From Streptomyces chartreusis NRRL 3882 (GTDB taxonomy: Bacteria > Actinomycetota > Actinomycetes > Streptomycetales > Streptomycetaceae), in contig NZ_LT963352.1 of NCBI RefSeq assembly GCF_900236475.1, forward strand, positions 5,460,001-5,524,000: DNA of 64,000 nt, given 5' to 3'. The notes beneath the pieces are model-generated. The model made no database searches. It was not told the DNA's origin and was given only the letters and a program-made list of their open reading frames with translations. The stretch's first letter is position 1, and each line of letters begins with the position of its first letter. This document shows, piece by piece, positions 1-9,981 of this stretch. A program made the translations under genes and the position numbers.

Positions 1-1888
<1,888 letters not shown>

Positions 1889-1976
1889 CAGTTGCTCGCG
1901 TCCACTGTGTTGGTTCTGAAACCACGAACAGCCCCATGCCATGGTCATGGTGTGGTGCGGCTGACAGTTTCATAGT

Positions 1977-2095
1977 GTTTCGGTGGTTATAGCGTAGGGG
2001 AAACGCCCGGTTACATTCCGAACCCGGAAGCTAAGCCTTACAGCGCCGATGGTACTGCAGGGGGGACCCTGTGGGAGAGTAGGACGCCGCCGAAC
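1977..2095 (+). rRNA. rrf: 5S ribosomal RNA
   Basis: The segment starts GTTTCGGTGGTTATAGCG and ends GGACGCCGCCGAAC, so its ends pair as in the 5S helix I. The internal CCGAACCCGGAAGCTAAG block is the universal 5S core. Length is about 117-119 nt, normal for Streptomyces. It is the last gene of the rRNA operon and is followed directly by a strong terminator. Confidence 0.96.
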
Positions 2096-2105
2096 AAATA
2101 TTGGG

Positions 2106-2137
2106 AAACCCCCGCATCGAAAGATGCGGGGGTTTTC
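2106..2137 (+). terminator. Rho-independent terminator of the rRNA operon
   Basis: A perfect 10-bp stem CCCCCGCATC (2109-2118) with GAAA tetraloop pairs with GATGCGGGGG (2123-2132), followed by TTTT. It lies 11 bases after the 5S gene, which is the textbook position for an rRNA operon terminator. Confidence 0.93.
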
Positions 2138-2143
2138 TGCGTT

Positions 2144-2170
2144 TGAGGGCCCCCTTTCGAGGGGCCCTCA
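2144..2170. terminator. Second hairpin between the rRNA operon and the convergent DUF58 gene
   Basis: A 10-bp perfect stem TGAGGGCCCC (2144-2153) / GGGGCCCTCA (2161-2170) with a 7-nt loop. It has no clear T-tract on either side. It sits 4 bases from the stop of the minus-strand DUF58 gene, so it probably ends that transcript and backs up the rRNA terminator. Confidence 0.6.
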
Positions 2171-2173
2171 CCG

Positions 2174-3484
2174 TCACAGGCGTCCAGCCGCCTTCAAGGC
2201 CAAATACGCGTCCGCCAGTGCCGGCGCCAGATCGTCCGGTGTCGCGTCCACGACCGTCACGCCGTGACGGCGGAGTTGTTCCGCCGTGCGGTGGCGCTCG
2301 GACTGGGCCTGGGCGGCTGCGGCGGCTTCGTAGACGGCGTCGGCGTTTCCGCGCGCCTTGGCCATTTCGGTGATGTGCGGGTCCGCTACTGATGCCAGCA
2401 GGACCGTGTGGCGCTGGGTGAGCTGGGAGAGGACCGGAAGGAGGCCCTCTTCGATGGGGGCCGCGTCCAGGGTCGTGAGGAGCACGATCAGGGAGCGGCG
2501 AGGGGATGTGCGCAGGGCGGTGGCCGTGAGGCCTCGGGCGTTCGTTTCGACGAGCTCGGGTTCGAGCGTCGCCATCGCGTTGACCAGGGACGGGAGGACA
2601 TCGCCTGCCGTGCGGCCCTGGACGAGGGCACGGACCTTGCGGTCGTAGGCGAGGAGGTCGACGCGGTCGCCGGCCCGGGAGGCGAGGGCTGCGAGGAGGA
2701 GGGCCGCGTCCATTGAGGCGTCGAGGCGGGGCGCGTCGCCCACGCGGCCTGCCGAGGTGCGGCCGGTGTCGAGGACCAGCAGAATGTGGCGATCGCGTTC
2801 TGGGCGCCAGGTGCGTACGGCGACCGCCGACTGACGGGCTGTGGCGCGCCAGTCGATGGAGCGGGTGTCGTCACCGGGGACGTACTCGCGCAGGCTGTCG
2901 AATTCGGTGCCCTCGCCGCGGGTGAGCACGCTGGTGCGGCCGTCCAGTTCGCGGAGGCGTGCCAGTTTTGAGGGCAGGTGCTTGCGGCTGGTGAAGGGTG
3001 GCAGGACGCGTACCGTCCAGGGGGCCTTGTGGGTGCCCTGGCGGGAGAAGAGGCCGAGGGGTCCGTACGAGCGGATGGTGACCCGGTCGGCCTGGCGGTC
3101 GCCTCGGCGGGTGGGGCGCAGGCGGGTCGTCACGCGTCGGCGTTCGCCTGCGGGGACCGTGAGGCGGTGGCGGGAAGCTGTCGTTTCCATGCCCGGCTGC
3201 CAGGCGCTCGGGGGCCAGGCGTCGCGGAGTCGGGCTCGGAGGGGGCGGCGGGACGGGTTGGTGATGGTCAGGGTCACGTCCGCCGTGTCGCCGAGGCGTA
3301 CGGAGGTGTCGCCGGAGCGGGTGAGGCCCAGGCGTCGTACGGGGGCGGCCAGGGCGAAGTCGCAGGCGCAGGCCACGGCCAGGGGTGCGTTGACCGCCAG
3401 GATGCCCGTCCAGCTGGGTTCCCAGATCCCGACGGGGAGGGAGCCCAGGGCCGCGAGGAGGGCGGCGCGTCCGGTGAGTGCCAT
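2174..3484 (-). CDS. DUF58 domain protein (MoxR-associated, VWA-like fold)
   Basis: A 436-aa protein. The N-terminus carries about two hydrophobic helices (residues 5-50). The middle has the DUF58 signature FDSLREYVPGDDTRSIDW at about residues 195-215, with a downstream VLDTGRTSAG segment resembling a degenerate von Willebrand A metal site. DUF58 proteins partner with MoxR AAA+ ATPases, probably as the membrane-bound target or adaptor for metal insertion or protein maturation; the substrate is unknown. The start ATG overlaps the MoxR stop by one base (TGATG), so the two are translationally coupled. It is the last gene of the five-gene operon that begins at 7802. Confidence 0.88.
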   Translation of the reverse strand: MALTGRAALLAALGSLPVGIWEPSWTGILAVNAPLAVACACDFALAAPVRRLGLTRSGDTSVRLGDTADVTLTITNPSRRPLRARLRDAWPPSAWQPGMETTASRHRLTVPAGERRRVTTRLRPTRRGDRQADRVTIRSYGPLGLFSRQGTHKAPWTVRVLPPFTSRKHLPSKLARLRELDGRTSVLTRGEGTEFDSLREYVPGDDTRSIDWRATARQSAVAVRTWRPERDRHILLVLDTGRTSAGRVGDAPRLDASMDAALLLAALASRAGDRVDLLAYDRKVRALVQGRTAGDVLPSLVNAMATLEPELVETNARGLTATALRTSPRRSLIVLLTTLDAAPIEEGLLPVLSQLTQRHTVLLASVADPHITEMAKARGNADAVYEAAAAAQAQSERHRTAEQLRRHGVTVVDATPDDLAPALADAYLALKAAGRL

Positions 3485-4476
3485 CAGCGGGGGACGGGGA
3501 CGTGGGCGAGGATCGCGTTGATGACGGAGTCGGCCGTCACACCTTCCATTTCGGCCTCCGGGCGGAGCTGTACGCGGTGACGGAGGGTGGGGAGGGCGAG
3601 GGCCTTCACGTCGTCCGGGATGACGTAGTCGCGGCCGGTCAGCCAGGCCCAGGCCCGGGCGGTGGCCAGGAGGGCCGTGGCGCCTCGGGGGGAGACGCCG
3701 AGGGTGAGGGACGGCGACTCGCGGGTGGCGCGGCAGATGTCGACCACGTATGCGGTGATCTCCGGGGAGATCGTCGTCTTGGCGACCGCGACGCGGGCTG
3801 CCTCGAGGTCGGCCGTGCCGGCCACGGGGCGTACGCCGGCGGCGTGGAGGTCGCGTGGGTTGAAGCCCTCGGCGTGGCGGGTGAGGACGTCGATCTCGTC
3901 CTGGCGGGAGGGGAGGGGGATGGTGAGTTTGAGGAGGAAGCGGTCCAGCTGGGCTTCGGGGAGGGGGTAGGTGCCCTCGTACTCCACCGGGTTCTGGGTC
4001 GCGGCGACCAGGAACGGGTCGGGGAGGGGGCGAGGGGTGCCGTCGACGGTGACCTGGCGTTCCTCCATGGCTTCCAGGAGGGACGACTGGGTCTTGGGAG
4101 GCGTGCGGTTGATCTCGTCGGCGAGGAGGAGGTTGGTGAAGACCGGGCCGGGCTGGAAGGAGAACTCGGCCGTGCGGGTGTCGTAGACCAGGGAGCCGGT
4201 CACGTCGCTCGGCATCAGGTCGGGGGTGAACTGGACGCGCTTGGTGTCCAGTTCGAGGGCGGAGGCGAGGGCGCGGACCAGGAGGGTCTTGGCGACGCCG
4301 GGGACGCCTTCGAGGAGGACGTGGCCGCGGCAGAGCAGGGCGACGACGAGGCCGGTCACGGCGGGGTCCTGGCCGACCACGGCCTTGGCGATCTCGGCGC
4401 GCAGGGCCTCCAGGGCGGCTCGGGCGGCGCCCGGGTCACCGGTCTGCCCGGCGTTGTCAGTGGTCGGGTCCATCAT
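3484..4476 (-). CDS. MoxR family AAA+ ATPase
   Basis: A 330-aa AAA+ ATPase of the MoxR type. Walker A is GVPGVAKT (residues 57-64). Walker B is LLLADEINR, followed by PPKTQSSLLEAMEE, the sensor region typical of MoxR. MoxR proteins are chaperone-like ATPases that work with DUF58/VWA proteins to mature complexes. The start at 4476 is preferred because its ATG overlaps the DUF4350 stop in an ATGA junction; a second ATG at 4473 is also possible. Much longer open frames upstream on this strand are antisense-style GC-bias artefacts. Family assignment is firm; the client protein is unknown. Confidence 0.93.
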   Translation of the reverse strand: MMDPTTDNAGQTGDPGAARAALEALRAEIAKAVVGQDPAVTGLVVALLCRGHVLLEGVPGVAKTLLVRALASALELDTKRVQFTPDLMPSDVTGSLVYDTRTAEFSFQPGPVFTNLLLADEINRTPPKTQSSLLEAMEERQVTVDGTPRPLPDPFLVAATQNPVEYEGTYPLPEAQLDRFLLKLTIPLPSRQDEIDVLTRHAEGFNPRDLHAAGVRPVAGTADLEAARVAVAKTTISPEITAYVVDICRATRESPSLTLGVSPRGATALLATARAWAWLTGRDYVIPDDVKALALPTLRHRVQLRPEAEMEGVTADSVINAILAHVPVPR

Positions 4477-5669
4477 GGACGGCGTACCTCTCTTTCGAGG
4501 GCGTCGAGTTGGTCGGCGAGTGCGATGAGTGCTGCGTCGTCGCTGGGCGGTGGCCCGAAGAGCAGGGTGCGCAGGTCCTGTCCGTCGCCATGGAGGTGGT
4601 CGGACAGGGCTGGGAGCAGGGCCTCGGGCGTGTGCGCCTGGGTGACGGGGACGCCGGTGAGGGGGGCGAGGCGGGTGCGGGTGGTGGAGCGAAGAGCGTT
4701 GGCCGCGCGGTCGCGGGCGTCGGTCTTGCGATAGAGGCGGGCTCGGCCTTCGGCGGTTTCGGAGGCGCGGATCGCCACGGGGAGTCTTTCGGGCACGAGG
4801 GGGCCGAGTCGGCGTGCCCGCCAGAGGGCGGCCAGGGCTGCGGCGATGAAGAGTTGCAGGGTGCCCCAGAGCCAGCCCGAGGGGAGCAGGTCGAAGAAGC
4901 TGCGTTCGTCGTCGGTGCCGGTGGCCGACGTGTCGGAGAGCGAGGGGAGGTACCAGACCAGATGGGGGCGGGAGCCGAGGAGTTGGAGGGCGAGCGAGGC
5001 GTTGCCCTGCTTGTCGAGGCGGTCGTTGAGGAGGATGTCGGGCGCGCCGAGGACGACGGTGTCGCCGTCCCCGGTCGCGTCCGGGATGCGCAGCAGGGTG
5101 GACAGGCGCTCGCTGGGGTAGCACTTGTCAGCGTCGAGGTGGGTGGTGGTGTAGCGGACGCCGCCCGTGTCGGCGGTGCCCGCGCGCCGGGCGGCGGGCA
5201 GGCCGCAGTCGGGGGAGAGTGTCGAGTCGAGGCTGGTGGCGGGGTCGGCGGTGACGCCGGGGGCGAGTCGTTCGACGGAGGCGCTGCCGGCGGCGACCAG
5301 GACGGTGCGGCCGCGGGCGTCGGCGAAGGCGTTGTGCAGCCGGGTCTGCTGACTTCGGGTCAGCAGGTCGGGGACGGCGACCAGGAGGGTCGTGTCCGGG
5401 CCGGCTGCGGCGGCTGCCTCGTCGAGGGTGGTGACCACGCGTGTGTCCACGCCCCGGTCGGCGAGGAGTTCGGCGACGGCGCGGCTGCCGCCCGGGTCTG
5501 CGGAACGCGGGTCGAGTTCGCCGTGCCGGGCGTCGGAGCGGAGCACGGCGATGGCGATGGCCCCCACCAGGAGCAGCACGAGGGCGAGCGCGATGCCGCG
5601 CGCGCGGGTCCATACCTGGCGTGCGGTGGGCGAGGCCGAGGTGGACGGGAACGTGGCCTCGGTGGTCAT
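4473..5669 (-). CDS. DUF4350 domain membrane protein
   Basis: A 398-aa protein with an N-terminal transmembrane helix (about residues 25-43) and a second helix late in the protein (about 270-290, near WLWGTLQLFIAAALAALW). Between them lies a soluble region of the DUF4350 type, which begins with SADPGGSRAVAELLADRG. Its usual role is unknown, but it commonly sits between DUF4129 and MoxR genes in actinobacteria. The start ATG at 5669 overlaps the DUF4129 stop by four bases (ATGA), and its own stop overlaps the MoxR start the same way. This argues for one polycistronic, translationally coupled unit. Confidence 0.87.
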   Translation of the reverse strand: MTTEATFPSTSASPTARQVWTRARGIALALVLLLVGAIAIAVLRSDARHGELDPRSADPGGSRAVAELLADRGVDTRVVTTLDEAAAAAGPDTTLLVAVPDLLTRSQQTRLHNAFADARGRTVLVAAGSASVERLAPGVTADPATSLDSTLSPDCGLPAARRAGTADTGGVRYTTTHLDADKCYPSERLSTLLRIPDATGDGDTVVLGAPDILLNDRLDKQGNASLALQLLGSRPHLVWYLPSLSDTSATGTDDERSFFDLLPSGWLWGTLQLFIAAALAALWRARRLGPLVPERLPVAIRASETAEGRARLYRKTDARDRAANALRSTTRTRLAPLTGVPVTQAHTPEALLPALSDHLHGDGQDLRTLLFGPPPSDDAALIALADQLDALEREVRRP

Positions 5670-6436
5670 TCGGCGGCTCCCTGGCGGGTGTGGGGGGCCG
5701 TGCTGTGGGCGCTGCTCGTGGCGAGCTGGGGCTTGGTGCGTTCCAGGTCGCTGTCGAGCTCGGCGATGCGCTGGTACGACTGCTCGGTCGCCGACCGGCC
5801 GCCGTACGTCACGTCGTCGAAGTCGCGGGCGGCGGCGCGCAGTCGATCGGTGTGGGCGGGCAGGGCCCGGCCGGCTTCGGCGGCGGCCTCGTCGGCGGTG
5901 CGGCCGGGGCGGACGTCGAGGAGGGCGCGTTCCTCCAGGGCGCGGACGAGGGCCCGCATGCGTTCCTGGACGGCCTGGTTCCAGTGGCCCTGGGCGGCGT
6001 GTGCCTCGGCGGCTGCGCGGTGGTCGGCGGCGCTGCGGGGGCGGTCGTCGAACAGGGTGGCGGACGAGGTGGGTTGGCGGCGCGGGGTGCCCAGGCGCCA
6101 CCACAGGGCGGCCAGGACCGCGGCGACGGCCAGGATGATGACGACCAGGCCGAGTGTTCCGCCGGGCGTGGCGGTCGAGGCGGCGTTGAACAGTTTGTCG
6201 AGCCAGTCCCAGAAGGCGTCGAGGGCGCGTTGGAACAGGCTGGGGTCGTCCTGGTGGTACATCCGCTTCGACAGCTCGCGCCGGGCCGCCTCGCGCGCGG
6301 GGTCGCGCGGGATGGTGAGGGGCGGTTCGTCGGCGGAGCGCGCCGACGACAGTACGGCGGTGTCGCCGGCGCGCAGCAGCGTCCGTATGGCGGCGCCTGG
6401 CAGCGCCGATGTGAGGGCTTCCCCCGCCCAGCTCAC
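5666..6436 (-). CDS. DUF4129 domain membrane protein
   Basis: A 256-aa protein if started at the GTG at 6436. That GTG lies just past the stop of the upstream gene and is preceded by GGGGAGC, which spans that stop. An ATG at 6490 would give 274 aa but overlaps the upstream gene by 50 bases. One transmembrane helix (GTLGLVVIILAVAAVLAALW) divides a short N-terminal part, containing IPRDPAREAARRELS, from the C-terminal DUF4129 domain. That domain resembles the C-terminal part of transglutaminase-like membrane proteins. Function is unknown; operon placement links it to the MoxR/DUF58 system. Confidence 0.85.
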   Translation of the reverse strand: MSWAGEALTSALPGAAIRTLLRAGDTAVLSSARSADEPPLTIPRDPAREAARRELSKRMYHQDDPSLFQRALDAFWDWLDKLFNAASTATPGGTLGLVVIILAVAAVLAALWWRLGTPRRQPTSSATLFDDRPRSAADHRAAAEAHAAQGHWNQAVQERMRALVRALEERALLDVRPGRTADEAAAEAGRALPAHTDRLRAAARDFDDVTYGGRSATEQSYQRIAELDSDLERTKPQLATSSAHSTAPHTRQGAAE

Positions 6437-6440
6437 CGCA

Positions 6441-7802
6441 TCAGCTCCCCGGGACGGCGCCGGGGGCGGTGGGGCCGTAGCCCTGGACACCGGCGGCGCG
6501 GGCCAGTTCGAGGTCGAGGGCCTCGCGGCGGATGCGCTGGTCGATGTAGAGGAGCACGGTGACGCCGGCCGTGATCGGGAACGTGATCATGGAGCCGATC
6601 ACCGCGCCGATGCCGCTGACGATGAGGAACGTCCAGCCGAGGCCGGAGCCGCCGCTGTTGAGCCAGCCTGTGACGCCGTCGCCGCTGAGGGCTGCGGCGA
6701 GGAAGGTGAACGGGATGACGATGATCGAGGCGACGACGTTCGCGATGATCGTGGCGAGCAGCTGGATGCCGAAGATCCGCCACCAGGTGCCCCGGACCAG
6801 CTTGGTGGAGCGGCTCATCGCCTTCTTGATGCCCTGCTTCTCCAGCATCAGGGCGGGCGAGGCCAGGGAGAAGCGGATCATCAGCCAGAGGGCGACGATG
6901 CCGGCGCCGATGATGCCCAGGACGATCAGGGCGACGCCCGGCCCGGTGCTCCCGGCGGCGGCGATGAGGATGCCGGGCAGGGTGCCCACGGTGACGATGC
7001 CGGCGGTGATGAGCAGCAGCAGGCAGATGAGGCCGAAGAGTTTGACGACCTGGGGGCGGGCGTCCCGCCAGGCCTCGCCGATGGTCACCGACTTGCCGAG
7101 GACGGCGCGGCTGGTGACGGTCGTGAGCAGTGCGGTCGCGATGACGGTGCCGACCAGGGAGATGACGAAGACGACGGTGGAGTTGAGCATGGCGTCGCCC
7201 ATGGCGCGGCTCAGTTCGCTGAGGGTGGCGCTCGGGTCGTTGAGGGCCTCGGTGCTGGAGTCGTCCAGGACGAGGCCCTGGAACAGCACGACGATGATCT
7301 CGGTGATGACCGCGACGGTCAGGGAGATGCCGAGGACCGTGCGCCAGTAGGTGCGCATGGTGGAGACCGCGCCGTCGAGGATCTCGCCCACGCCGAGCGG
7401 GCGGAGCGGGATCACGCCGGGTTTGGCCGCGGGCGGGGGGCCGCCCCAGGCGTTGCCCCAGCCGCCGTATCCGCCGGGGGCTCCCGGGCCGCCGGGACCG
7501 TAGCCTCCGGGGCCGCCAGGGGGCTGGGTGCCCCAGCCCGGGCCGGGAGGCGGGGGCGGGGGAGCCTGGCCTGGGACGGCCGGGCCGCCAGGGCCGCTGG
7601 GGGCGGACCACTGGGCGGGTGGCGGCTGGTCCTTGGACCACTGCGGGCCGGGGCCCTGCGGGGCCTGGGCCGGCTGGCCCGGCTGGTCCGCGGGCTGTGC
7701 GGGGCCAGGGCGGTCGGCGGGCTCGGCAGGGCCGGACGCGTCAGGCTTCTGCCCGTCGGACGGGGCGGATCCGGGCGAGGCCCAGCCCGGAGTGTCGTTC
7801 AT
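6441..7802 (-). CDS. Glycerophosphodiesterase membrane-domain-like protein with Pro/Gly-rich N-terminus
   Basis: A 453-aa integral membrane protein. Residues 1 to about 125 are Pro/Gly/Gln-rich and probably disordered and cytoplasmic. The motif VIPLRPLGVGEILDGAVSTM then opens a domain with about six transmembrane helices. This LRPLxxGEILDGA start is characteristic of actinobacterial proteins named after the membrane domain of glycerophosphoryl diester phosphodiesterases; the catalytic phosphodiesterase domain itself is absent. AAGGAGC stands a few bases before the ATG. It is the first gene of the operon, so its upstream region (7803-7942, shared with mtnA) should hold the promoter. An enzymatic role is not supported. 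Confidence 0.82.
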   Translation of the reverse strand: MNDTPGWASPGSAPSDGQKPDASGPAEPADRPGPAQPADQPGQPAQAPQGPGPQWSKDQPPPAQWSAPSGPGGPAVPGQAPPPPPPGPGWGTQPPGGPGGYGPGGPGAPGGYGGWGNAWGGPPPAAKPGVIPLRPLGVGEILDGAVSTMRTYWRTVLGISLTVAVITEIIVVLFQGLVLDDSSTEALNDPSATLSELSRAMGDAMLNSTVVFVISLVGTVIATALLTTVTSRAVLGKSVTIGEAWRDARPQVVKLFGLICLLLLITAGIVTVGTLPGILIAAAGSTGPGVALIVLGIIGAGIVALWLMIRFSLASPALMLEKQGIKKAMSRSTKLVRGTWWRIFGIQLLATIIANVVASIIVIPFTFLAAALSGDGVTGWLNSGGSGLGWTFLIVSGIGAVIGSMITFPITAGVTVLLYIDQRIRREALDLELARAAGVQGYGPTAPGAVPGS

Positions 7803-7942
7803 CGTCGCTCCTTCACGGTGCCCGTCCGCGGTCGCGGCGGCAGGTTGGCAGCCATCGTGCCATGGGGTGGTCTTGGAGTGACCGGCAGCGGTATGGGCTG
7901 CGTACCTTCAATTGTCCGCGCGATTGGGGGCAGACTGACCGC

Positions 7943-9091
7943 ATGGCTGATCAGTACGCGTACAGCGGCGATGACAAGCGGCCGACCGAGATCCCGGCTA
8001 TCCGTTGGGAAGAGCCACCGGAAGGACCTGTTCTGGTCCTTCTCGACCAGACGAGGCTGCCCGCCGAGGAGGTCGAACTGGTCTGTACGGACGCGCCCGC
8101 GCTCGTGGAGGCGATCCGCTCGCTCGCCGTGCGCGGGGCGCCCCTGCTCGGCATCGCGGGGGCGTACGGCGTCGCGCTCGCCGCCGTGCGGGGCTTCGAC
8201 GTGGACGAGGCCGCGGCCGCGCTGGCGAGCGCCCGGCCGACCGCGGTGAACCTGGCCGTGGGTGTGCGCCGGGCGCAAGCGGCCCACGAGGCCGCGCTCG
8301 CCGAGGGCGGTGACGTCAGGCAGGCGGCCGCGGCGGCGCTGGCGGCGGCGCGGCAGTTGCACCGGGAGGACGCCGAGGCCAGTGCGCGGATGGCCGAGCA
8401 CGGGGTGGCACTGCTGGACGAGTTGCAGCCCGGCGGCGGGCACCGGATCCTCACGCACTGCAACACCGGTTCGCTGGTGTCGGGAGGGGAGGGGACCGCG
8501 TTCGCGGTGGCGCTCGCGGCACACCGGGCGGGCCGGCTGCGGCGTCTGTGGGTGGACGAGACGCGTCCGTTGTTGCAGGGCGCCCGGCTGACGGCGTACG
8601 AGGCGGCGCGCAGCGGGATGGCGTACACACTGCTCACGGACAACGCGGCCGGCTCGCTGTTCGCCGCCGGGGAGGTGGACGCGGTGCTGATCGGGGCGGA
8701 CCGTATCGCTGCGGACGGTTCGGTGGCGAACAAGGTCGGGAGCTACCCGCTGGCGGTGCTGGCGCGGTATCACCATGTGCCGTTCATCGTGGTGGCGCCG
8801 GTGACGACGGTGGATGCGGACACCCCGGACGGGGCGTCCATCGAGGTGGAGCAGCGGGCCGGTCATGAGGTGACCGAGTTCGTGGCGCCGCAGGTGCCGG
8901 TGACCGGGGCTGAGGCGGGCGGCGGCATCCCGGTGGCGCCGCTGGGGACGCAGGCGTACAACCCGGCGTTCGACGTGACCCCTCCTGAGCTGGTGACGGC
9001 GATCGTCACGGAGGAGGGTGCGGTTTCGCCGGTGACGGCCGAGGCGCTCGCCGAGGTGTGTGCCCGGTCGCGCCGGGCGGCGGCGGGCTGA
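7943..9091 (+). CDS. mtnA: S-methyl-5-thioribose-1-phosphate isomerase
   Basis: A 382-aa enzyme of the methionine salvage pathway that isomerises methylthioribose-1-phosphate to methylthioribulose-1-phosphate. It shows the RGAPLLGIAGAYG block, the HCNTGSL motif with the likely catalytic Cys173, DETRPLLQGARLTAYE, and GADRIAADGSVANKVGS with the likely catalytic Asp253. The length fits the MtnA branch of the eIF2B-like family; the DETRP and GADRIA blocks separate it from translation factor subunits. The start follows GGGGGCAG. It is divergent from the DUF4129/MoxR operon and upstream of mtrA by 199 bases. No other salvage gene is adjacent. Confidence 0.94.
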   Translation: MADQYAYSGDDKRPTEIPAIRWEEPPEGPVLVLLDQTRLPAEEVELVCTDAPALVEAIRSLAVRGAPLLGIAGAYGVALAAVRGFDVDEAAAALASARPTAVNLAVGVRRAQAAHEAALAEGGDVRQAAAAALAAARQLHREDAEASARMAEHGVALLDELQPGGGHRILTHCNTGSLVSGGEGTAFAVALAAHRAGRLRRLWVDETRPLLQGARLTAYEAARSGMAYTLLTDNAAGSLFAAGEVDAVLIGADRIAADGSVANKVGSYPLAVLARYHHVPFIVVAPVTTVDADTPDGASIEVEQRAGHEVTEFVAPQVPVTGAEAGGGIPVAPLGTQAYNPAFDVTPPELVTAIVTEEGAVSPVTAEALAEVCARSRRAAAG

Positions 9092-9101
9092 GCCGGGCGG
9101 C

Positions 9102-9137
9102 TGCCGGAGCGCGTGCGGAGTGGTGCGGGCTCCGGCA
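9102..9137 (+). terminator. Hairpin after mtnA
   Basis: A perfect 9-bp inverted repeat TGCCGGAGC (9102-9110) / GCTCCGGCA (9129-9137) with an 18-nt loop starts 10 bases past the mtnA stop. There is no T-tract, so it may be a terminator of the GC-rich type or a 3'-end stabiliser. Confidence 0.5.
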
Positions 9138-9234
9138 ACCTCGTCCCTTCGAGGACAGCAGGGGCTCGCCGCCGGCCGTCGTCGAGATCAACAGCGGGCG
9201 GACGAGGGCAGACAGTAGCGCTTGCTGCGACTAT

Positions 9235-9252
9235 GGTCACTGGCCGGTGACC
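9235..9252. promoter_or_regulatory. Inverted repeat upstream of mtrA
   Basis: GGTCAC (9235-9240) and GTGACC (9247-9252) form a perfect 6-bp inverted repeat with a 6-bp spacer, about 40 bases before the mtrA start. A second weaker repeat, GGTGA/TCACC (9246-9261), overlaps it. This could be an operator or a leader hairpin; which protein would bind cannot be read from the sequence. Confidence 0.4.
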
Positions 9253-9290
9253 TACCTCACCACTGCCTTCGCCACTGTTATGAGAATGGG

Positions 9291-9980
9291 ATGATGTCGT
9301 TTATGAAGGGACGAGTCCTTGTCGTCGACGACGACACCGCACTTGCCGAGATGCTCGGCATCGTGCTGCGTGGTGAGGGTTTCGAGCCGTCTTTCGTGGC
9401 CGACGGCGACAAGGCGCTGGCCGCCTTCCGCGAGTCGAAGCCCGATCTGGTGCTGCTCGATCTGATGCTGCCCGGCCGGGACGGTATCGAGGTGTGCCGT
9501 CTGATCAGGGCGGAGTCCGGGGTGCCGATCGTGATGCTCACGGCGAAGAGCGACACGGTCGATGTCGTCGTGGGCCTGGAGTCGGGTGCCGACGACTACA
9601 TCGTGAAGCCGTTCAAGCCGAAGGAGCTGGTGGCCCGGATCCGGGCCAGGCTCCGGAGGTCGGAGGAGCCCGCTCCGGAGCAGCTCGCCATCGGTGACCT
9701 GGTCATCGACGTGGCCGGGCACTCCGTGAAGCGGGACGGGCAGTCGATCGCGCTGACGCCGCTGGAGTTCGACCTGCTGGTCGCGCTCGCGCGCAAGCCG
9801 TGGCAGGTGTTCACGCGCGAGGTGCTGCTGGAGCAGGTGTGGGGCTACCGGCACGCGGCGGACACGCGCCTGGTCAACGTGCACGTGCAGCGGCTGCGCT
9901 CCAAGGTCGAGAAGGACCCGGAGAAGCCGGAGATCGTGGTGACGGTCCGTGGTGTCGGGTACAAGGCAGGGCCGAGCTGA
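9291..9980 (+). CDS. mtrA: Two-component response regulator MtrA
   Basis: A 229-aa OmpR-family regulator. The receiver domain has the acidic cluster VVDDD near residues 11-15, the phospho-acceptor Asp57 in LLDLMLP, and the conserved KPFKPKELVARI lysine region. The C-terminal half is a winged helix (GHSVKRDGQSIALTPLEFDL through LRSKVEKDPEKP). MtrA controls cell envelope, cell division and development genes in actinobacteria. The adjacent MtrB-like kinase and LpqB identify it as MtrA rather than another OmpR member. Starting at the first of two tandem ATGs gives MMSFMKGRV; a start at the Met before KGRV is also possible. The mtrB start lies 1 base after its stop. Confidence 0.95.
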   Translation: MMSFMKGRVLVVDDDTALAEMLGIVLRGEGFEPSFVADGDKALAAFRESKPDLVLLDLMLPGRDGIEVCRLIRAESGVPIVMLTAKSDTVDVVVGLESGADDYIVKPFKPKELVARIRARLRRSEEPAPEQLAIGDLVIDVAGHSVKRDGQSIALTPLEFDLLVALARKPWQVFTREVLLEQVWGYRHAADTRLVNVHVQRLRSKVEKDPEKPEIVVTVRGVGYKAGPS

Positions 9981-9981
9981 C

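Noticed and set aside
4509..8249. A 1246-codon open frame on the plus strand opposite the MoxR operon
   Set aside because: It is antisense to five well-supported genes, its translation is Gly/Ala/Arg/Val-rich with no domain, and it has no ribosome site. It reflects third-position GC bias.
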